Source: Clostridia bacterium (lineage in GTDB: Bacteria > Bacillota > Clostridia > Oscillospirales > CAG-272). Taken from it: a stretch of 64,000 nucleotides of DNA. The stretch lies in assembly GCA_017408585.1 (NCBI GenBank), contig JAFQUJ010000007.1, positions 1-64,000 of the forward strand, in the 5' to 3' direction. This document shows positions 25,735 through 36,800 of the stretch, piece by piece. Both the position numbers and the translations under genes were made by a program. The number at the start of each line of letters is the position of its first letter. Positions within the stretch are counted from its first letter, which is position 1. The notes beneath the pieces are model-generated. The model was given only the letters and a program-made list of their open reading frames with translations. It did no database searches and was not told the DNA's origin.

Positions 25735-26663
25735 AAACTAAGATTTTTATAGATGGAAAAGCAGGCACAACAGGACTAAGAATAGAGGAGCGCCTTTCGG
25801 GTCGTGACGATGTCGAAATCGTCTCCTTGCCCGAGGAGCTAAGAAAGGACCCCGTCGCTCGTAAGGAAATTATGAATAGCGTTGATGTGGTTTTCCTGTG
25901 CTTGCCGGACTCCGCCGCAATTGAGGCTGTTTCTATGATCGAAAACGAAAATGTCGTAATAATAGACGCCTCAACCGCCCATAGAACCAATCCCGATTGG
26001 GCATATGGCTTTGCCGAGCTTGGGGGGGAATTTGAGCAAAAAATAATAAATAGCAAGCGCATAGCAGTCCCCGGCTGTCACGCAAGTGGCTTTATTGCAC
26101 TCGTTTGCCCACTTGTTAAGGCGGGAATTTTGCCAAAGAGCGCATACCTTACAGCTCATTCCATTACAGGATATAGTGGTGGTGGAAAGGCTATGATTGC
26201 CGACTATAATAGCGACGAAAGAAGCGAATTGCTTGACGGGCCAAGACAATATGGTATCGCTCAAAAGCATAAGCATATACCTGAGATGGTAAAAATTACA
26301 GGACTTGAAAACGCACCTGTATTTTGCCCAATCGTTGCCGACTTCTATTCCGGAATGGAGGTAACAGTGCCTCTTTTCAAAAGTCAGCTAAGCTATGGTG
26401 GAATTGAAGAAATCAAGGAAATCTATAAAAATTTATATAATACAGAAATCATTTCCTATAAGGAAGCAAATGACGAGGGCGGATTTTTATCAAGTGCCAA
26501 AATGTCACGCAAGGACTCAATGACAATTGAGGTCTATGGAAATGACGATAGAATAATTCTTGTTGCAAGATATGACAATCTCGGCAAGGGTGCATCGGGC
26601 GCAGCCGTTGAGTGTCTAAATATTAAGCTTGGATGCGAAAAAACAAAGACTCTTGAAATTTAA
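25731..26663 (+). CDS. argC: N-acetyl-gamma-glutamyl-phosphate reductase (short type 2)
   Basis: A 310-residue ArgC of the shorter subgroup. The start KIFIDGKAGTTGLRIEERL is the dinucleotide-binding region of that type, CLPDSAAIEA and DASTAHRTN follow, the catalytic cysteine lies in VPGCHASGF, and HSITGYSGGGK and HKHIPEM complete the active site. Typical ArgC proteins are about 340-350 residues. The frame is intact and it is coupled to argH by overlap. Confidence 0.94.
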   Translation: MKTKIFIDGKAGTTGLRIEERLSGRDDVEIVSLPEELRKDPVARKEIMNSVDVVFLCLPDSAAIEAVSMIENENVVIIDASTAHRTNPDWAYGFAELGGEFEQKIINSKRIAVPGCHASGFIALVCPLVKAGILPKSAYLTAHSITGYSGGGKAMIADYNSDERSELLDGPRQYGIAQKHKHIPEMVKITGLENAPVFCPIVADFYSGMEVTVPLFKSQLSYGGIEEIKEIYKNLYNTEIISYKEANDEGGFLSSAKMSRKDSMTIEVYGNDDRIILVARYDNLGKGASGAAVECLNIKLGCEKTKTLEI

Positions 26664-26672
26664 GGAGAGAAT

Positions 26673-27893
26673 ATGGAATTTATTAATGGTGGCGTAGTTG
26701 CCGCAAAAGGATTTTATGCAAACGGAGTGCATTGTGGAATTAGAAAGAACAAGTCCAAAAAGGACCTAGCTCTAATTTATTCAGAGGTAAAGGCAAGCAC
26801 TGCCTGTGTTTATACAACTAACAAGGTAAAGGGCGCACCCCTCACCGTTACAAAAAATAATGTTGCAAATGGCTATGCACAGGCAATCATTTGTAATAGT
26901 GGAAACGCCAACACCTGTAACGCCGACGGAATAGAGGTGGCGACAAACACCTGTATCGCCTTGGCAAAGGAGCTAAAAATAGATGCGAGCGACATCGTTG
27001 TCGCATCAACGGGAGTTATCGGTCAGCCGCTTGATATCGCCCCTATCGTAACAGCAATTCCAACACTCGTTTCGGGCTTGAGAGATAATTTTGGTGCAAG
27101 CCGTGACGCAGCCGAGGGAATTATGACAACCGACACAAGACTAAAAGAGGTTGCAATAAGCTTCGAGATTAACGGAGTTGAATGTAAAATGGGTGGAATT
27201 GCCAAGGGCTCAGGAATTATTCACCCAAATATGGCAACAATGCTCGTTTTCATCACAACCGACTGTAATATCACCCCTGAAATGCTTCAAAAGGCACTTT
27301 CGACTGATATTCAAAGCACCTTTAATATGGTAAGCGTTGACGGAGATACATCAACAAACGATATGGTTACCGTAATGGCTAACGGAATGGCAGGCAATGC
27401 CATTATCGATAGCGAGGGCGAGGCGTTTGATGCGTTTATGAAGGCTCTTAATACAATAACGGTTGACCTTTGCCGTAATATTGCCTATGACGGAGAGGGA
27501 GCAACTAAGCTCCTCGAGTGTGAGGTATATGGTGCGAAGGACGATAAAAACGCAAAGATAATCGCTAAGAGCATAATCTGCTCATCGCTTGTAAAGGCAG
27601 CAATGTTCGGCGCAGATGCTAACTGGGGAAGAATTCTTTGTGCTATCGGTTATAGTGGCGCTGATGTTGATGTAAATAAGGTTGATGTATATTTCAAATC
27701 CGAGCATGGCGAAATTCTCGTTTGCAAAAACGGAGCAGGCGTTGATTTCTCCGAGGATTTTGCAAAGACTATCCTTTCTGATTATGAAATCACAATTATA
27801 GTCAAATTAGGCGACGGAGATGCAAATAGTGTAGCTTGGGGCTGTGACCTCACCTACGATTATGTAAAAATAAACGGAGATTATAGAACATAA
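26673..27893 (+). CDS. argJ: Bifunctional ornithine acetyltransferase/N-acetylglutamate synthase
   Basis: A 406-residue ArgJ. It recycles the acetyl group from N-acetylornithine to glutamate, and possibly also acetylates glutamate from acetyl-CoA. The autocleavage site lies in GIIHPNMATML, whose threonine becomes the nucleophile of the beta chain. NSGNANTCN and FGADANWGRI are also conserved. Its presence explains the absence of argA and argE. The stop shares a base with argB (TAATG). Confidence 0.96.
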   Translation: MEFINGGVVAAKGFYANGVHCGIRKNKSKKDLALIYSEVKASTACVYTTNKVKGAPLTVTKNNVANGYAQAIICNSGNANTCNADGIEVATNTCIALAKELKIDASDIVVASTGVIGQPLDIAPIVTAIPTLVSGLRDNFGASRDAAEGIMTTDTRLKEVAISFEINGVECKMGGIAKGSGIIHPNMATMLVFITTDCNITPEMLQKALSTDIQSTFNMVSVDGDTSTNDMVTVMANGMAGNAIIDSEGEAFDAFMKALNTITVDLCRNIAYDGEGATKLLECEVYGAKDDKNAKIIAKSIICSSLVKAAMFGADANWGRILCAIGYSGADVDVNKVDVYFKSEHGEILVCKNGAGVDFSEDFAKTILSDYEITIIVKLGDGDANSVAWGCDLTYDYVKINGDYRT

Positions 27894-28780
27894 TGGAAAA
27901 TTTACCAATCGAAATAACAAACGCTCATCGTGCCGAGGTGCTTACACAGGCGCTTCCATATATTCAAAAGTACTATGGCAAAATCATAGTAGTTAAATAT
28001 GGTGGAAATGCCATGATAAATGAGCATTTAAAGGAGCAGGTAATGGAGGATATCGTGCTTTTGCACCTTATCGGAGTAAAGGTAGTCCTCGTTCACGGAG
28101 GTGGCCCTGAAATTACCGATATGCTCAAAAAAATCGGCAAGGAATCAGTATTCTTGAATGGACTTCGCGTAACCGACAAGGAGACCGCCGAGATTGTTCA
28201 AATGGTTCTTGCGGGCAAAATCAATAAAAGCCTTGTAAATCTCCTTGAAATCAAGGGTGGAGACGCAGTAGGACTTAGTGGTCTTGACGGACATATGATT
28301 GAGGCTGAAATGAAGGACGAATCACTTGGCTATGTAGGTAAAATAACCAAGGTAGATGTCAAGCCAATCACCGACCTTCTCGAAAAGGGCTATATCCCCG
28401 TTGTTTCAACAATCGGCTGTGATAACGAGGGGAATGTATATAACATAAACGCAGATACAGCTGCTGCATATATCGCAGGTAAAATGGGTGCTGAAAGACT
28501 TCTTACAATGACCGATATTGCGGGCATTCTAAGAGATAAGGACGACCCATCATCTATCATTCCTTGTATTGATATTGCCGAGGCAAGAGAGCTTTTTGAA
28601 AACGGAATTATCTCCGGTGGAATGATACCTAAGGTCGAGTGCTGTATCGAGGCAATCGAGCATGGCGTTCATAGAGTAACCATACTAGACGGAAGAGTTC
28701 CACACGCCCTACTTATTGAAATGCTAACCGATGAGGGCGCAGGAACAATGGTAATTAAGGATAAAAACGATGACAAATAA
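27893..28780 (+). CDS. argB: Acetylglutamate kinase
   Basis: A 295-residue amino-acid kinase. KYGGNAM, VLVHGGGPEITDML, NINADTAAAYIA and ISGGMIPKVECC are the standard substrate and ATP sites. An extended N-terminal helix (residues 1-30) is of the kind found in arginine-inhibited hexameric kinases, so feedback inhibition is likely but not proved. It overlaps argD by 11 bases. Confidence 0.96.
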   Translation: MENLPIEITNAHRAEVLTQALPYIQKYYGKIIVVKYGGNAMINEHLKEQVMEDIVLLHLIGVKVVLVHGGGPEITDMLKKIGKESVFLNGLRVTDKETAEIVQMVLAGKINKSLVNLLEIKGGDAVGLSGLDGHMIEAEMKDESLGYVGKITKVDVKPITDLLEKGYIPVVSTIGCDNEGNVYNINADTAAAYIAGKMGAERLLTMTDIAGILRDKDDPSSIIPCIDIAEARELFENGIISGGMIPKVECCIEAIEHGVHRVTILDGRVPHALLIEMLTDEGAGTMVIKDKNDDK

Positions 28781-29933
28781 GCAGTTAGATAATCAATATA
28801 TCGCTAACACCTACGCTCGTTTCGATATCGAAATCGTAAGCGGTAAGGGCTCACGAGTGGTTGATAGTAATGGCAAGGAATACATAGACCTCGCAACAGG
28901 AATCGCTGTAAATACCTTTGGCATCTCAGATGACGAGTGGATAAGTGCGGTCACCGAACAGCTCGGCAAATTCCAACACACATCAAATCTCTATTATTCA
29001 GAGCCTTGTATTAGCCTCGCAAGGCTTCTTTGCGAGAAAACGGGCGCAAAAAAGGTATTCTTCGGCAATTCCGGAGCAGAGGCTAACGAGTGTGCTATAA
29101 AGGTCGCAAGAAAGTGGGCTCAGGATACTAAGGGTGAGGGCGATTATACAATAATCACTCTGAAAAACAGCTTCCACGGAAGAACAATAACAACCTTAAA
29201 GGCAACAGGACAGGATGTTTTCCACACCAATTTTGGACCATTCCCCGATGGCTTTGCATACGCTGAGGCTAATAATATAGATAGCGTAAGAGAAATCGTA
29301 AAAAGCACAAAATGCTGTGCAATTATGATGGAAATGGTGCAAGGAGAGGGCGGAGTTTTGCCACTTGATAAGGGCTTTGTGGCAGAATGTGTTAAAATCG
29401 CACAGGAAAATGACCTTCTTATAATCGCTGACGAGGTTCAAACAGGAAACGGACGCACAGGCACACTTTACGCCTATGAGCAGTTCGATTTCACCCCCGA
29501 TATCGTATCAACCGCAAAGGGACTTGGCGGCGGACTTCCAATAGGAGCAACCCTCTTGTTTGAAAAGGTAGAAAATACTCTTGGCGCAGGCTCGCACGGT
29601 TCAACCTTTGGCGGAAATCCAATCGCCTGTGCAGGAGCTGTCAATATCATTTCAAGAATTGATGACGAGCTTCTGGAGGGCGTAAGAGTGCGCTCAAAAT
29701 ATATATTTGACACATTAAGCGGTGCTAAGGGAATAAAGAGCGTAAGCGGTCTTGGACTAATGATAGGAATTGAAACCGAAAAGGATAGCTCAGAGGTTCT
29801 TAAGGCTTGCTTTGAAAAAGGAATTTTGCCAATCAAGGCAAAAACCAAAATTAGACTTCTTCCGGCACTCAATATCCCAATGGAAGACCTAAAAACCGCA
29901 ATCGAAATATTAAAGGAATGTGTAGCCGACTAA
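28770..29933 (+). CDS. argD: Acetylornithine aminotransferase
   Basis: A 387-residue class III PLP aminotransferase. [49 protein letters not shown] and the PLP lysine in [14 protein letters not shown] are clear, and [15 protein letters not shown] closes the site. It starts inside the end of argB and precedes argF by 16 bases. Confidence 0.96.
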   Translation: MTNKQLDNQYIANTYARFDIEIVSGKGSRVVDSNGKEYIDLATGIAVNTFGISDDEWISAVTEQLGKFQHTSNLYYSEPCISLARLLCEKTGAKKVFFGNSGAEANECAIKVARKWAQDTKGEGDYTIITLKNSFHGRTITTLKATGQDVFHTNFGPFPDGFAYAEANNIDSVREIVKSTKCCAIMMEMVQGEGGVLPLDKGFVAECVKIAQENDLLIIADEVQTGNGRTGTLYAYEQFDFTPDIVSTAKGLGGGLPIGATLLFEKVENTLGAGSHGSTFGGNPIACAGAVNIISRIDDELLEGVRVRSKYIFDTLSGAKGIKSVSGLGLMIGIETEKDSSEVLKACFEKGILPIKAKTKIRLLPALNIPMEDLKTAIEILKECVAD

Positions 29934-29949
29934 GGCTAAGGAGAATACT

Positions 29950-30936
29950 ATGAACTTTTTAAAGGGCAGAGATTTTTTGAAGCTCCTAGATTTCACACCA
30001 AGCGAAATTGAAGGACTTATCGACCTCGCGTCAAGCCTAAAAGCAAAGAAAAAGGCAGGCGAGGCACACGAATATTGCAAGGGCAAGAATATCGCCCTAA
30101 TATTTGAAAAAACAAGCACTCGTACCCGTTGTAGCTTCGAGGTTGCCGCACATGACCTCGGTATGCATGTAACCTATCTTGACCCAACAGGCTCTCAAAT
30201 AGGCAAAAAGGAAAGCATCGCAGACACTGCTCGTGTGCTTAGCGGAATTTACGACGGAATCGAATATCGTGGCTATGGCCAAGAAATCGTCGAGGAGCTT
30301 GCAAAATATTCCAAGGTTCCCGTTTGGAACGGACTTACAAACGAATTCCACCCAACCCAAATTCTTGCCGATTTTCTCACCATCAAGGAGCATTTTGGAA
30401 AGCTGAAGGGAATAAAATTCGTATATATGGGCGACGCTCGCTTCAATATGGCAAATTCACTTATGGTCGGATGCGCAAAAATGGGCATCGACTTTGTTGC
30501 TTGCGCTCCCAAAAAGTACTTCCCAAATCCCGAGCTAATCGCCATCTGCGAGGAGCTTGCAAAGGAAAGCGGAGCAACCCTTAGCTTTGAAACAGAGCCA
30601 AGCGTGGCAGTAAAGGACGCAAATGTAATCTATACAGATGTATGGGTTTCTATGGGAGAGCCAACAGATGTTTGGGCACAAAGAATAGATGACCTTGCTC
30701 CGTATCAAGTAAATATGGAAATTATGAAAATGGCAAGCGAAAATGCCGTGTTTATGCATTGCCTACCCGCCTACCACGATCTCAAAACCACAATCGGCAG
30801 AGAAATGGGTGAGCGCTTCGGCAGAGATGCAATGGAGGTAACCGACGAGGTATTCGAAAGCGAAAAATCAATCGTTTTCCAAGAGGCTGAAAATAGAATG
30901 CATACTATCAAGGCGGTAATGCTCGCAACCCTCTGA
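29950..30936 (+). CDS. argF: Ornithine carbamoyltransferase
   Basis: A 328-residue transcarbamoylase making citrulline. The carbamoyl-phosphate site is [26 protein letters not shown] follows, and the ornithine loop HCLPAYHD near residue 267 identifies OTCase rather than a paralogue. It is the last gene of the arginine operon, so carbamoyl phosphate must come from carAB elsewhere. Directly after the stop begins the inverted-repeat element at 30938. Confidence 0.96.
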   Translation: MNFLKGRDFLKLLDFTPSEIEGLIDLASSLKAKKKAGEAHEYCKGKNIALIFEKTSTRTRCSFEVAAHDLGMHVTYLDPTGSQIGKKESIADTARVLSGIYDGIEYRGYGQEIVEELAKYSKVPVWNGLTNEFHPTQILADFLTIKEHFGKLKGIKFVYMGDARFNMANSLMVGCAKMGIDFVACAPKKYFPNPELIAICEELAKESGATLSFETEPSVAVKDANVIYTDVWVSMGEPTDVWAQRIDDLAPYQVNMEIMKMASENAVFMHCLPAYHDLKTTIGREMGERFGRDAMEVTDEVFESEKSIVFQEAENRMHTIKAVMLATL

Positions 30937-30937
30937 T

Positions 30938-31052
30938 TGATTATAAGCTTCGTTATACTGCGTTGTTCCTCGCCGACAACCTCGACTATCATAAGATAGT
31001 CATCGTCTGCCGTCTGTGGTACGCCTTGTCTAACTTGCTTCTAATACAATCA
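30938..31052. repeat. Imperfect inverted-repeat intergenic element
   Basis: The element is bounded by TGATT and AATCA. Matching blocks of the two arms (AAGC, GTTA, GCGT, GACTATC) occur in inverted order. The centre is a perfect GACTATC-ATAA-GATAGTC hairpin (30984-31001), and GTTGT/ACAAC forms a side hairpin. It is GC-richer than the surrounding spacer, has no long ORF, and sits right after the argF stop. It may be a MITE-like or structured RNA repeat; only one copy is seen in this window. Confidence 0.5.
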
Positions 31053-31112
31053 GTAAGAGATTTTGCTACGCAATGGCATAAAGGCTCTTAAAAATTTAAA
31101 TACCACTAATTA

Positions 31113-31140
31113 AAAAAGCCGAGAATTTTCTCGGCTTTTT
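31113..31140 (+). terminator. Terminator of the arginine operon region
   Basis: AAAAAGCCGAGAA/TTCTCGGCTTTTT with a TT loop. A near-identical hairpin recurs at 44322-44349. Confidence 0.85.
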
Positions 31141-31172
31141 GTATGCAAAAAGGAGCACAAAAGCACAAATTG

Positions 31173-31201
31173 TTGACAAACGCATCATATAGTGCTAAAA
31201 T
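31173..31201 (+). promoter_or_regulatory. Promoter for the lipoprotein at 31246
   Basis: TTGACA (31173-31178), 17 bp spacer, TAAAAT (31196-31201). Confidence 0.8.
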
Positions 31202-31245
31202 AAAGGTAGGCAAATTGCCGAAAATTGACTTTAAGGAGAACATTT

Positions 31246-33516
31246 ATGAGAAAATTAACACTTATTTTGCTCGCAATGGTATTGTGTATTTGTTGCTTTT
31301 CACTCATAGCGTGCGACGAGGAGGAAAGCACAACCTTCGAACCGGTTGAATACACTGTCGGCTACACAATTGGAAGCACTAACTTTAATTACACCATTAC
31401 AACTGCGGAAAATGGTATGTATCCGTTTTCACTTAGCATAAATGGTGGAAAGAAATACGATCTTGGCGCAGTTTTCAAAAACGAGGACGGAACTGTATCG
31501 TATGGCTCTGAAATAACATTTACGCTAAATGACGATAAGACGGCTACCATTGTGAAAACCGCTAACGCAACATCCTTGCCCGCTACGCTCGCTCCAACCT
31601 ACGATATGGTTGCGGGAGAATACACACCGATTGAGGGCTTTGTTTTGAATCGTGCAAACGAGGAAGCACCCGAGGATCCCAAGCTTTACATAAGAGCTGA
31701 CGGAACAGCAACCTTCATTGACATGGAATGCAAGGTTTATCCACTAATGGGTATGTATTACGAGAGTGTATTGCTTGTAAACGAGGAATACGAGGGCATT
31801 CTTTTGAAGCTCGATAAGACCAAAAACGAATATTCCAACGACAAAAACGACCTTTCTATTAATTTTAGAGGTAGTAGCTTTATTGAATGCTATTACGAAT
31901 TTTACTATGAAAATCGCACCAACTATGTGGGCGAAAGGTCTATGAATACCTATCTGCTTGAAATTTCAGATAACGGAACATTTATTTTGACCAACTATGA
32001 TGTTGCTGTAATAGGAAAATGCAAGACCGAAAACGGCGTGACAACCCTAACCTCGTCAGATTATAATTCCACAGATAAAAAGCTTGTTGAAAGCGACGAG
32101 CTTGTAGAAATCAGTGGCGATAAATTTGACCTTGTAAGCGATGTTAAATACGAGGTAGGCGAAAAGGAGCTTGTTGTCTATAAAAACGGAATGTGCTATA
32201 CAAATATACTTGATATAAGCTCAGGACAATTACAGATAGTTCGTGGCGTAAGTGATGATAATATCGTAGCTTACGACAGAGAAGGCACTCATATATTTAA
32301 TAAAAACCTTGACTATATAGGGTACATAACCAGGCCAAATGTGTATGTTTCCCATACTACGCAAAATATATATAAGGATTTGTCATCAAACAAAAAGCTC
32401 ATTGTTGATAAGACAAATGGCAAGGCGCTTGTATTTGTAAACACCGCAGGCCCCGATGGCACTACCCCATATTATGCGTATTATGACAATCTCTCGATTG
32501 CTAACAATTGTGCATTTGCAACACATTCACAAGGTGATAGCCAAATGTATCTTTTGATGGCAGATACAATGGAATATTTTTGCGTGCCATATAGCACACA
32601 AATCTATTCAAACATCATAAGCGAGGGCTTTACACTCAAAAAATACGATACAATAGAGTTCATTTCAAGCCTTGGATGGCAAGAAAATGTGATTTATTCA
32701 GACTCATACATTTTCCAATCCGGAAATAAGTGCGCAATCCTTGTGGTAAACAAGGAATATGAGGCTTGTGGATTTTCCGATATTGGAGAAACAGTCAAGA
32801 CTTATCCTCTTACAGGCGGTATGATAGTTGACGGACTTTCAAATAGCCGAGTTGTTTACATATTTATTGAGGACGAGGGCAGGCTAACCATTCGCGAAAA
32901 CGAAAACGAAATATATGGTACAAAGGCGCAGGCAATCGAGGATTACTTCGTTTTGTATTCAGAATCCTCTGCATATTTGTTCAACAATAAAACAGGCGAA
33001 TATGTAATGCGTATTTCAGATCCCGACTTTGCAGGATTTTCAAATCTTGTTGCGTACTACATAGGTGGGTATGAGGATCTCACGGTAAGCTGGTATAAGC
33101 GTCCGCATTATGTGAGCAAGAATGGAGATTTTGTTTACATCGCTAACGGAGGAGATGCAATCGAATATGTAAGATACGAATGCACTCAAACTCCTGACAT
33201 TTTTGAAAACGAATGGTATTATGTAAAAAATGATACAGGGCTCGATTTTGTTATGATGATACAAAATGGTCATTGTTATACATGCCATATTTACCATGAT
33301 TACGAAACAGAGCAAAAGGATAGCTTCGACATAATGCTTGATGAGGTTAACGCTACTACCGTAACAAGCAAAACAACCGATACACTTGATGATGGCAAGA
33401 TTTTAACCACACTTCAGCTTGAAAATGGTAAGATAATTGAGATAACCGCAAGCTTTAATGACGCTGACGAAAACAATTCGAATGCGTGGGTGGATTTCAA
33501 TATTGAAATTGAATAA
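31246..33516 (+). CDS. Large lipoprotein of unknown function
   Basis: A 756-residue predicted lipoprotein. The signal peptide ends in lipobox LIAC, followed by an acidic stretch and a long beta-rich region with many Gly-Asn and Tyr residues. The second half contains repeated strand-turn patterns (GKALVFVN, NKCAILVVNKEYE, SSAYLFNNKTGEYVMRI) that could be a beta-propeller or YxD-type repeat; this is impression only. ATG 31246 has TAAGGAG six bases upstream; an earlier in-frame start at 31225 would lack a site. It has its own promoter and terminator. I do not recognise the family. Confidence 0.75.
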   Translation: MRKLTLILLAMVLCICCFSLIACDEEESTTFEPVEYTVGYTIGSTNFNYTITTAENGMYPFSLSINGGKKYDLGAVFKNEDGTVSYGSEITFTLNDDKTATIVKTANATSLPATLAPTYDMVAGEYTPIEGFVLNRANEEAPEDPKLYIRADGTATFIDMECKVYPLMGMYYESVLLVNEEYEGILLKLDKTKNEYSNDKNDLSINFRGSSFIECYYEFYYENRTNYVGERSMNTYLLEISDNGTFILTNYDVAVIGKCKTENGVTTLTSSDYNSTDKKLVESDELVEISGDKFDLVSDVKYEVGEKELVVYKNGMCYTNILDISSGQLQIVRGVSDDNIVAYDREGTHIFNKNLDYIGYITRPNVYVSHTTQNIYKDLSSNKKLIVDKTNGKALVFVNTAGPDGTTPYYAYYDNLSIANNCAFATHSQGDSQMYLLMADTMEYFCVPYSTQIYSNIISEGFTLKKYDTIEFISSLGWQENVIYSDSYIFQSGNKCAILVVNKEYEACGFSDIGETVKTYPLTGGMIVDGLSNSRVVYIFIEDEGRLTIRENENEIYGTKAQAIEDYFVLYSESSAYLFNNKTGEYVMRISDPDFAGFSNLVAYYIGGYEDLTVSWYKRPHYVSKNGDFVYIANGGDAIEYVRYECTQTPDIFENEWYYVKNDTGLDFVMMIQNGHCYTCHIYHDYETEQKDSFDIMLDEVNATTVTSKTTDTLDDGKILTTLQLENGKIIEITASFNDADENNSNAWVDFNIEIE

Positions 33517-33523
33517 AAATAAA

Positions 33524-33541
33524 CAGACCAAGAACCGTCCT
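33524..33541 (-). repeat. REP-like sequence, left of the Rhs locus
   Basis: On the minus strand it reads AGGACGGTTCTTGGTCTG, sharing GGACGGTTCT with the R3 boundary repeat at 44226-44295 on the plus strand, but in inverted orientation. It resembles GGGGACGGTTCT...GTGTC palindromes I associate with REP-type elements. Confidence 0.4.
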
Positions 33542-33573
33542 AAAAGACTATCGCATAAGCGATAGTCTTTTTT
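33542..33573 (+). terminator. Terminator after the lipoprotein at 31246
   Basis: AAAAGACTATCGC/GCGATAGTCTTTT stem with an ATAA loop and continuing T. Confidence 0.88.
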
Positions 33574-33874
33574 CATTTTTCGCAAAAAATAAAAAAATCA
33601 AAAAAATTTCAAAAAATGTGTCACACTTTTCATTTTCCATTGTTTTATTAATAGAAGATAAAAGCAAAAGCTGAAATCATCGTTATCCTGCACAAAAATC
33701 AACCTCAAAATTTGTGCAAAATGCGAAGAATGATTTTTTCAAAAAAAATTTAAAAAAATTTAATATTTTTTGACAAAATTCGACTCTTTATATGTGAGAT
33801 AATGGAAAAAAAGGGGGGATTTTAAACAAAAATCAAAGCCAAAAGCAAATCAAACAATAGGAAAGGAAAAAGTT
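33574..33874 (+). promoter_or_regulatory. AT-rich leader of the Rhs gene
   Basis: About 300 bases with no gene. It holds a perfect inverted repeat TGCACAAA/TTTGTGCA (33689-33696, 33711-33718), A/T runs, a TTGACA at 33770-33775 with only a poor -10 (TGTGAG at 17 bp), and AGGAAAGGAAAAAG before the rhs ATG. The rhs promoter is therefore uncertain and may be regulated or use another sigma factor. Confidence 0.45.
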
Positions 33875-36800
33875 ATGGAAATTAAAAGAAAAAGCACACT
33901 AAAGCTCCTCGCATTCATCTTGTCCGTGCTTATGCTGATAGTGTCAATGCCACTCACCGCCTTCGCGCTGGCGCTTGATAGCTTAAACGATAGCACCGAC
34001 ACACCAAGCACAAGCCCTAAGGACATAATTGTGCTAGAGGAGGACAAAGCATTAAGAGAGGAAAATGTCAAGCATTTTAAGCTCTCAAACGGAACAACAA
34101 AGGCGGTAATCTATCCCGGAGCGGTACACTATAAGGACGCAAACGGAAATTGGATAGATATTGACAACGCCTTGACCCTTAACGGAAGCGAATACTCTAC
34201 AAGCAATAAATCAAAAATAAAATTCGCAACCAAATCAGGCTCAAATTGCTTGATAAGCATTAAGGACGGAGAATATAAGATAGATTTCACCCCCCTTAAT
34301 ACAAATAAAGTAAATGTGGCAATCGAAAACCCACAAAAGAGCAATAGCCGTAAATTCGAGGATTTGTCAAGGCTAAATAGCCTCGTATCAATGGCAACAT
34401 ACGCCAACATCTATGACGGAATAGACCTCGAATACATACTAGCAGGCAATAATGTCAAGGAAAATATTATTGTCAAGGAAAAACAAGACTCATACACCTT
34501 CGCCTTCGAGCTAAAGCTGAATAAATTGAGCGCAATGCTTGAAAACGGAGCGGTAATTTTAACAGACGCCGACACGGGCGAGCAAAAATATAAAATCCCC
34601 ACCCCGTATATGTATGACGCTAATGGCGTTTATAGTAATGGCGTCGAATATAGCCTTGTTCAAGAGAGTAAATGGAAATATACCCTCACCGTAATCGCTA
34701 GCGCCGATTGGATAAACGAGGACGAAAGAGCCTTCCCCGTCACAATCGACCCAACAATAGGCTATGAAAGCACGCAAATAAATGACTATACCATAAAAAA
34801 CGGTCAAATAACCGATAACGAAATGCTCAAAATAGGAGGGGGAAGCTCCTCATATATAGAGCTTTCAAGTCTGCCAAGCTTCCCTAAGGACGCATACCTT
34901 ACAGACGCCTATCTGTCCCTGAATTATCTTGCAGGAAGCGGAACAATAGGACTTTTCGATACAAACGAAGCAAATCCACCTATGGATTATGTAAATGTAA
35001 GCGATGATGACACACAGTGGTACACCTTGAACCTGCGTAACCTCGTAGATGCGTGGTATAAGGGAACATACGAGGAATATATAATTTGCCTCGGAATGAT
35101 ATCGGGCGCAGAGGTTTCCGTGGCATCAAGCGATACAGTCGATGCCTCAAGACCGATAATAGCTATCACCTACCGTGATATGAAGGGCGCAGAGCCATAT
35201 TGGAGCTTTATCTCTCAAAGCGCCGGCAACGCAGGAACAGGAAGCATCAATTTGGCAACAGGAAATCTCTTGTTTGAAATAAGCACACCCTCAACCACCG
35301 ATAGCTTGTTTAGCTTCACCCCCAGCCTCATATATAATTCAGCTATCGCAGGCGAGGAATATAAATATTCTAACGCTCAAATAGGCTATTGGGGAACATA
35401 TGTCGCAAATGGCTTCAAAGCAAACTTTAACGAGGCATTGATTAAGGATAGCTATATCAATTCAAATGGCGATAGCGAAACCTACTATATCTGGGCAGAT
35501 AGCGACGGAACAGAGCACTATTTTATCAAGGATAGCGAGGGCGTGTATCGTGACGAGGACGGCTTACAGCTCACCCTCAGCACAAACGATAACGATATAA
35601 CGCAGAATTGCATAATAACCGATAGCGCACATAATCAAAGAATATTCGCGCATATGTCGGGAACAGTTTCAAGCGAAATCGAAGCAACATGGTATCTTAG
35701 CAAGCTCCGTGACCCTAGCGGAAATGAATTGTATTTTCAAATAGATGGCTCGAAAAAGCCAAACGATATAAAGATTATACCAAATGGTCAAAATGCTATC
35801 ACAATGATAAGCCCATTGTATAACGCCAATAGTAGACTAGCGCTTTTGTGGAATAATTCTTCAAAGGAAGGCGTAGTTTTCCGTCATAGCACTAACCCTG
35901 ATGATGACGAGGAACTCAGTACAAATGGTGGAAAATACCTAAGAGAAGCTATTTATATCAAGTGCGAAAGCAATATCGGCTGGAGCTATGTAATGAATAA
36001 TTTCTTAGGCGATTTTGATAACCAAACCGACGGAATAACCGTCAATGCCATAATGCAATATTCCTACGACCCAAACGGATACTTGACAGAAGCCCACGAT
36101 ACCCTGTCAGGCTATAAAATAAAATATACCTATGAAGACGGACAGGTAACAGGCGTCACCGAATATGGTAAAAATGGCACACAGGGTCAAACAATCGGCA
36201 TAAATTACGAAACAGGCTATACAGAGGTGCACACCTCAGGCTCAAACGATATTTATGGCGACAACGACGATATAATCAATGTCTATGTCTTTGATAACCA
36301 AGGCAGAACCATAACCACATACTCAACAAACGAAGATAGAACCGAAATTTACGGAGCTTCAAGCGGTGAGTATGATGGTGAGGCTACAAACAGTTTAAAG
36401 ACAAGCAGTGTTTCAAGCGGAACTTCGTCTAACTATATAGTTAATGGAAATTTTGAAGTAACAGATAGTCTTTGGCAGTGGACTGTAAGTGATTCAAACA
36501 AGGTTACATTCCAATATGAAGACGGAAATGCACCCGCTTGGGATAATGGAAGGGCTGTTATTTCTGCTGATAAAAACACCGAACAGTATATAAAACAAAC
36601 GGTAGTTTTGACCGACGGAGATTATACAATGTCTCTTGATCTAAAAGGCTTGTCCGATACGGAACTTATAACAGTTAAACTAATAGCTCAAACAAGAGAT
36701 GGTGTAAGCTATGAAAAGGAAATAGTGATTGATAGTAGCACATCTGTTGACAAAACGGATTTTGCAACAATGAGCTTTTCCCTAGATGGCGAATTAAACT

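Noticed and set aside
33770..33803. TTGACA...GATAAT as a normal rhs promoter
   Set aside because: The spacing is 22 bp and the 17 bp position reads TGTGAG, so I list it only as an uncertain leader.
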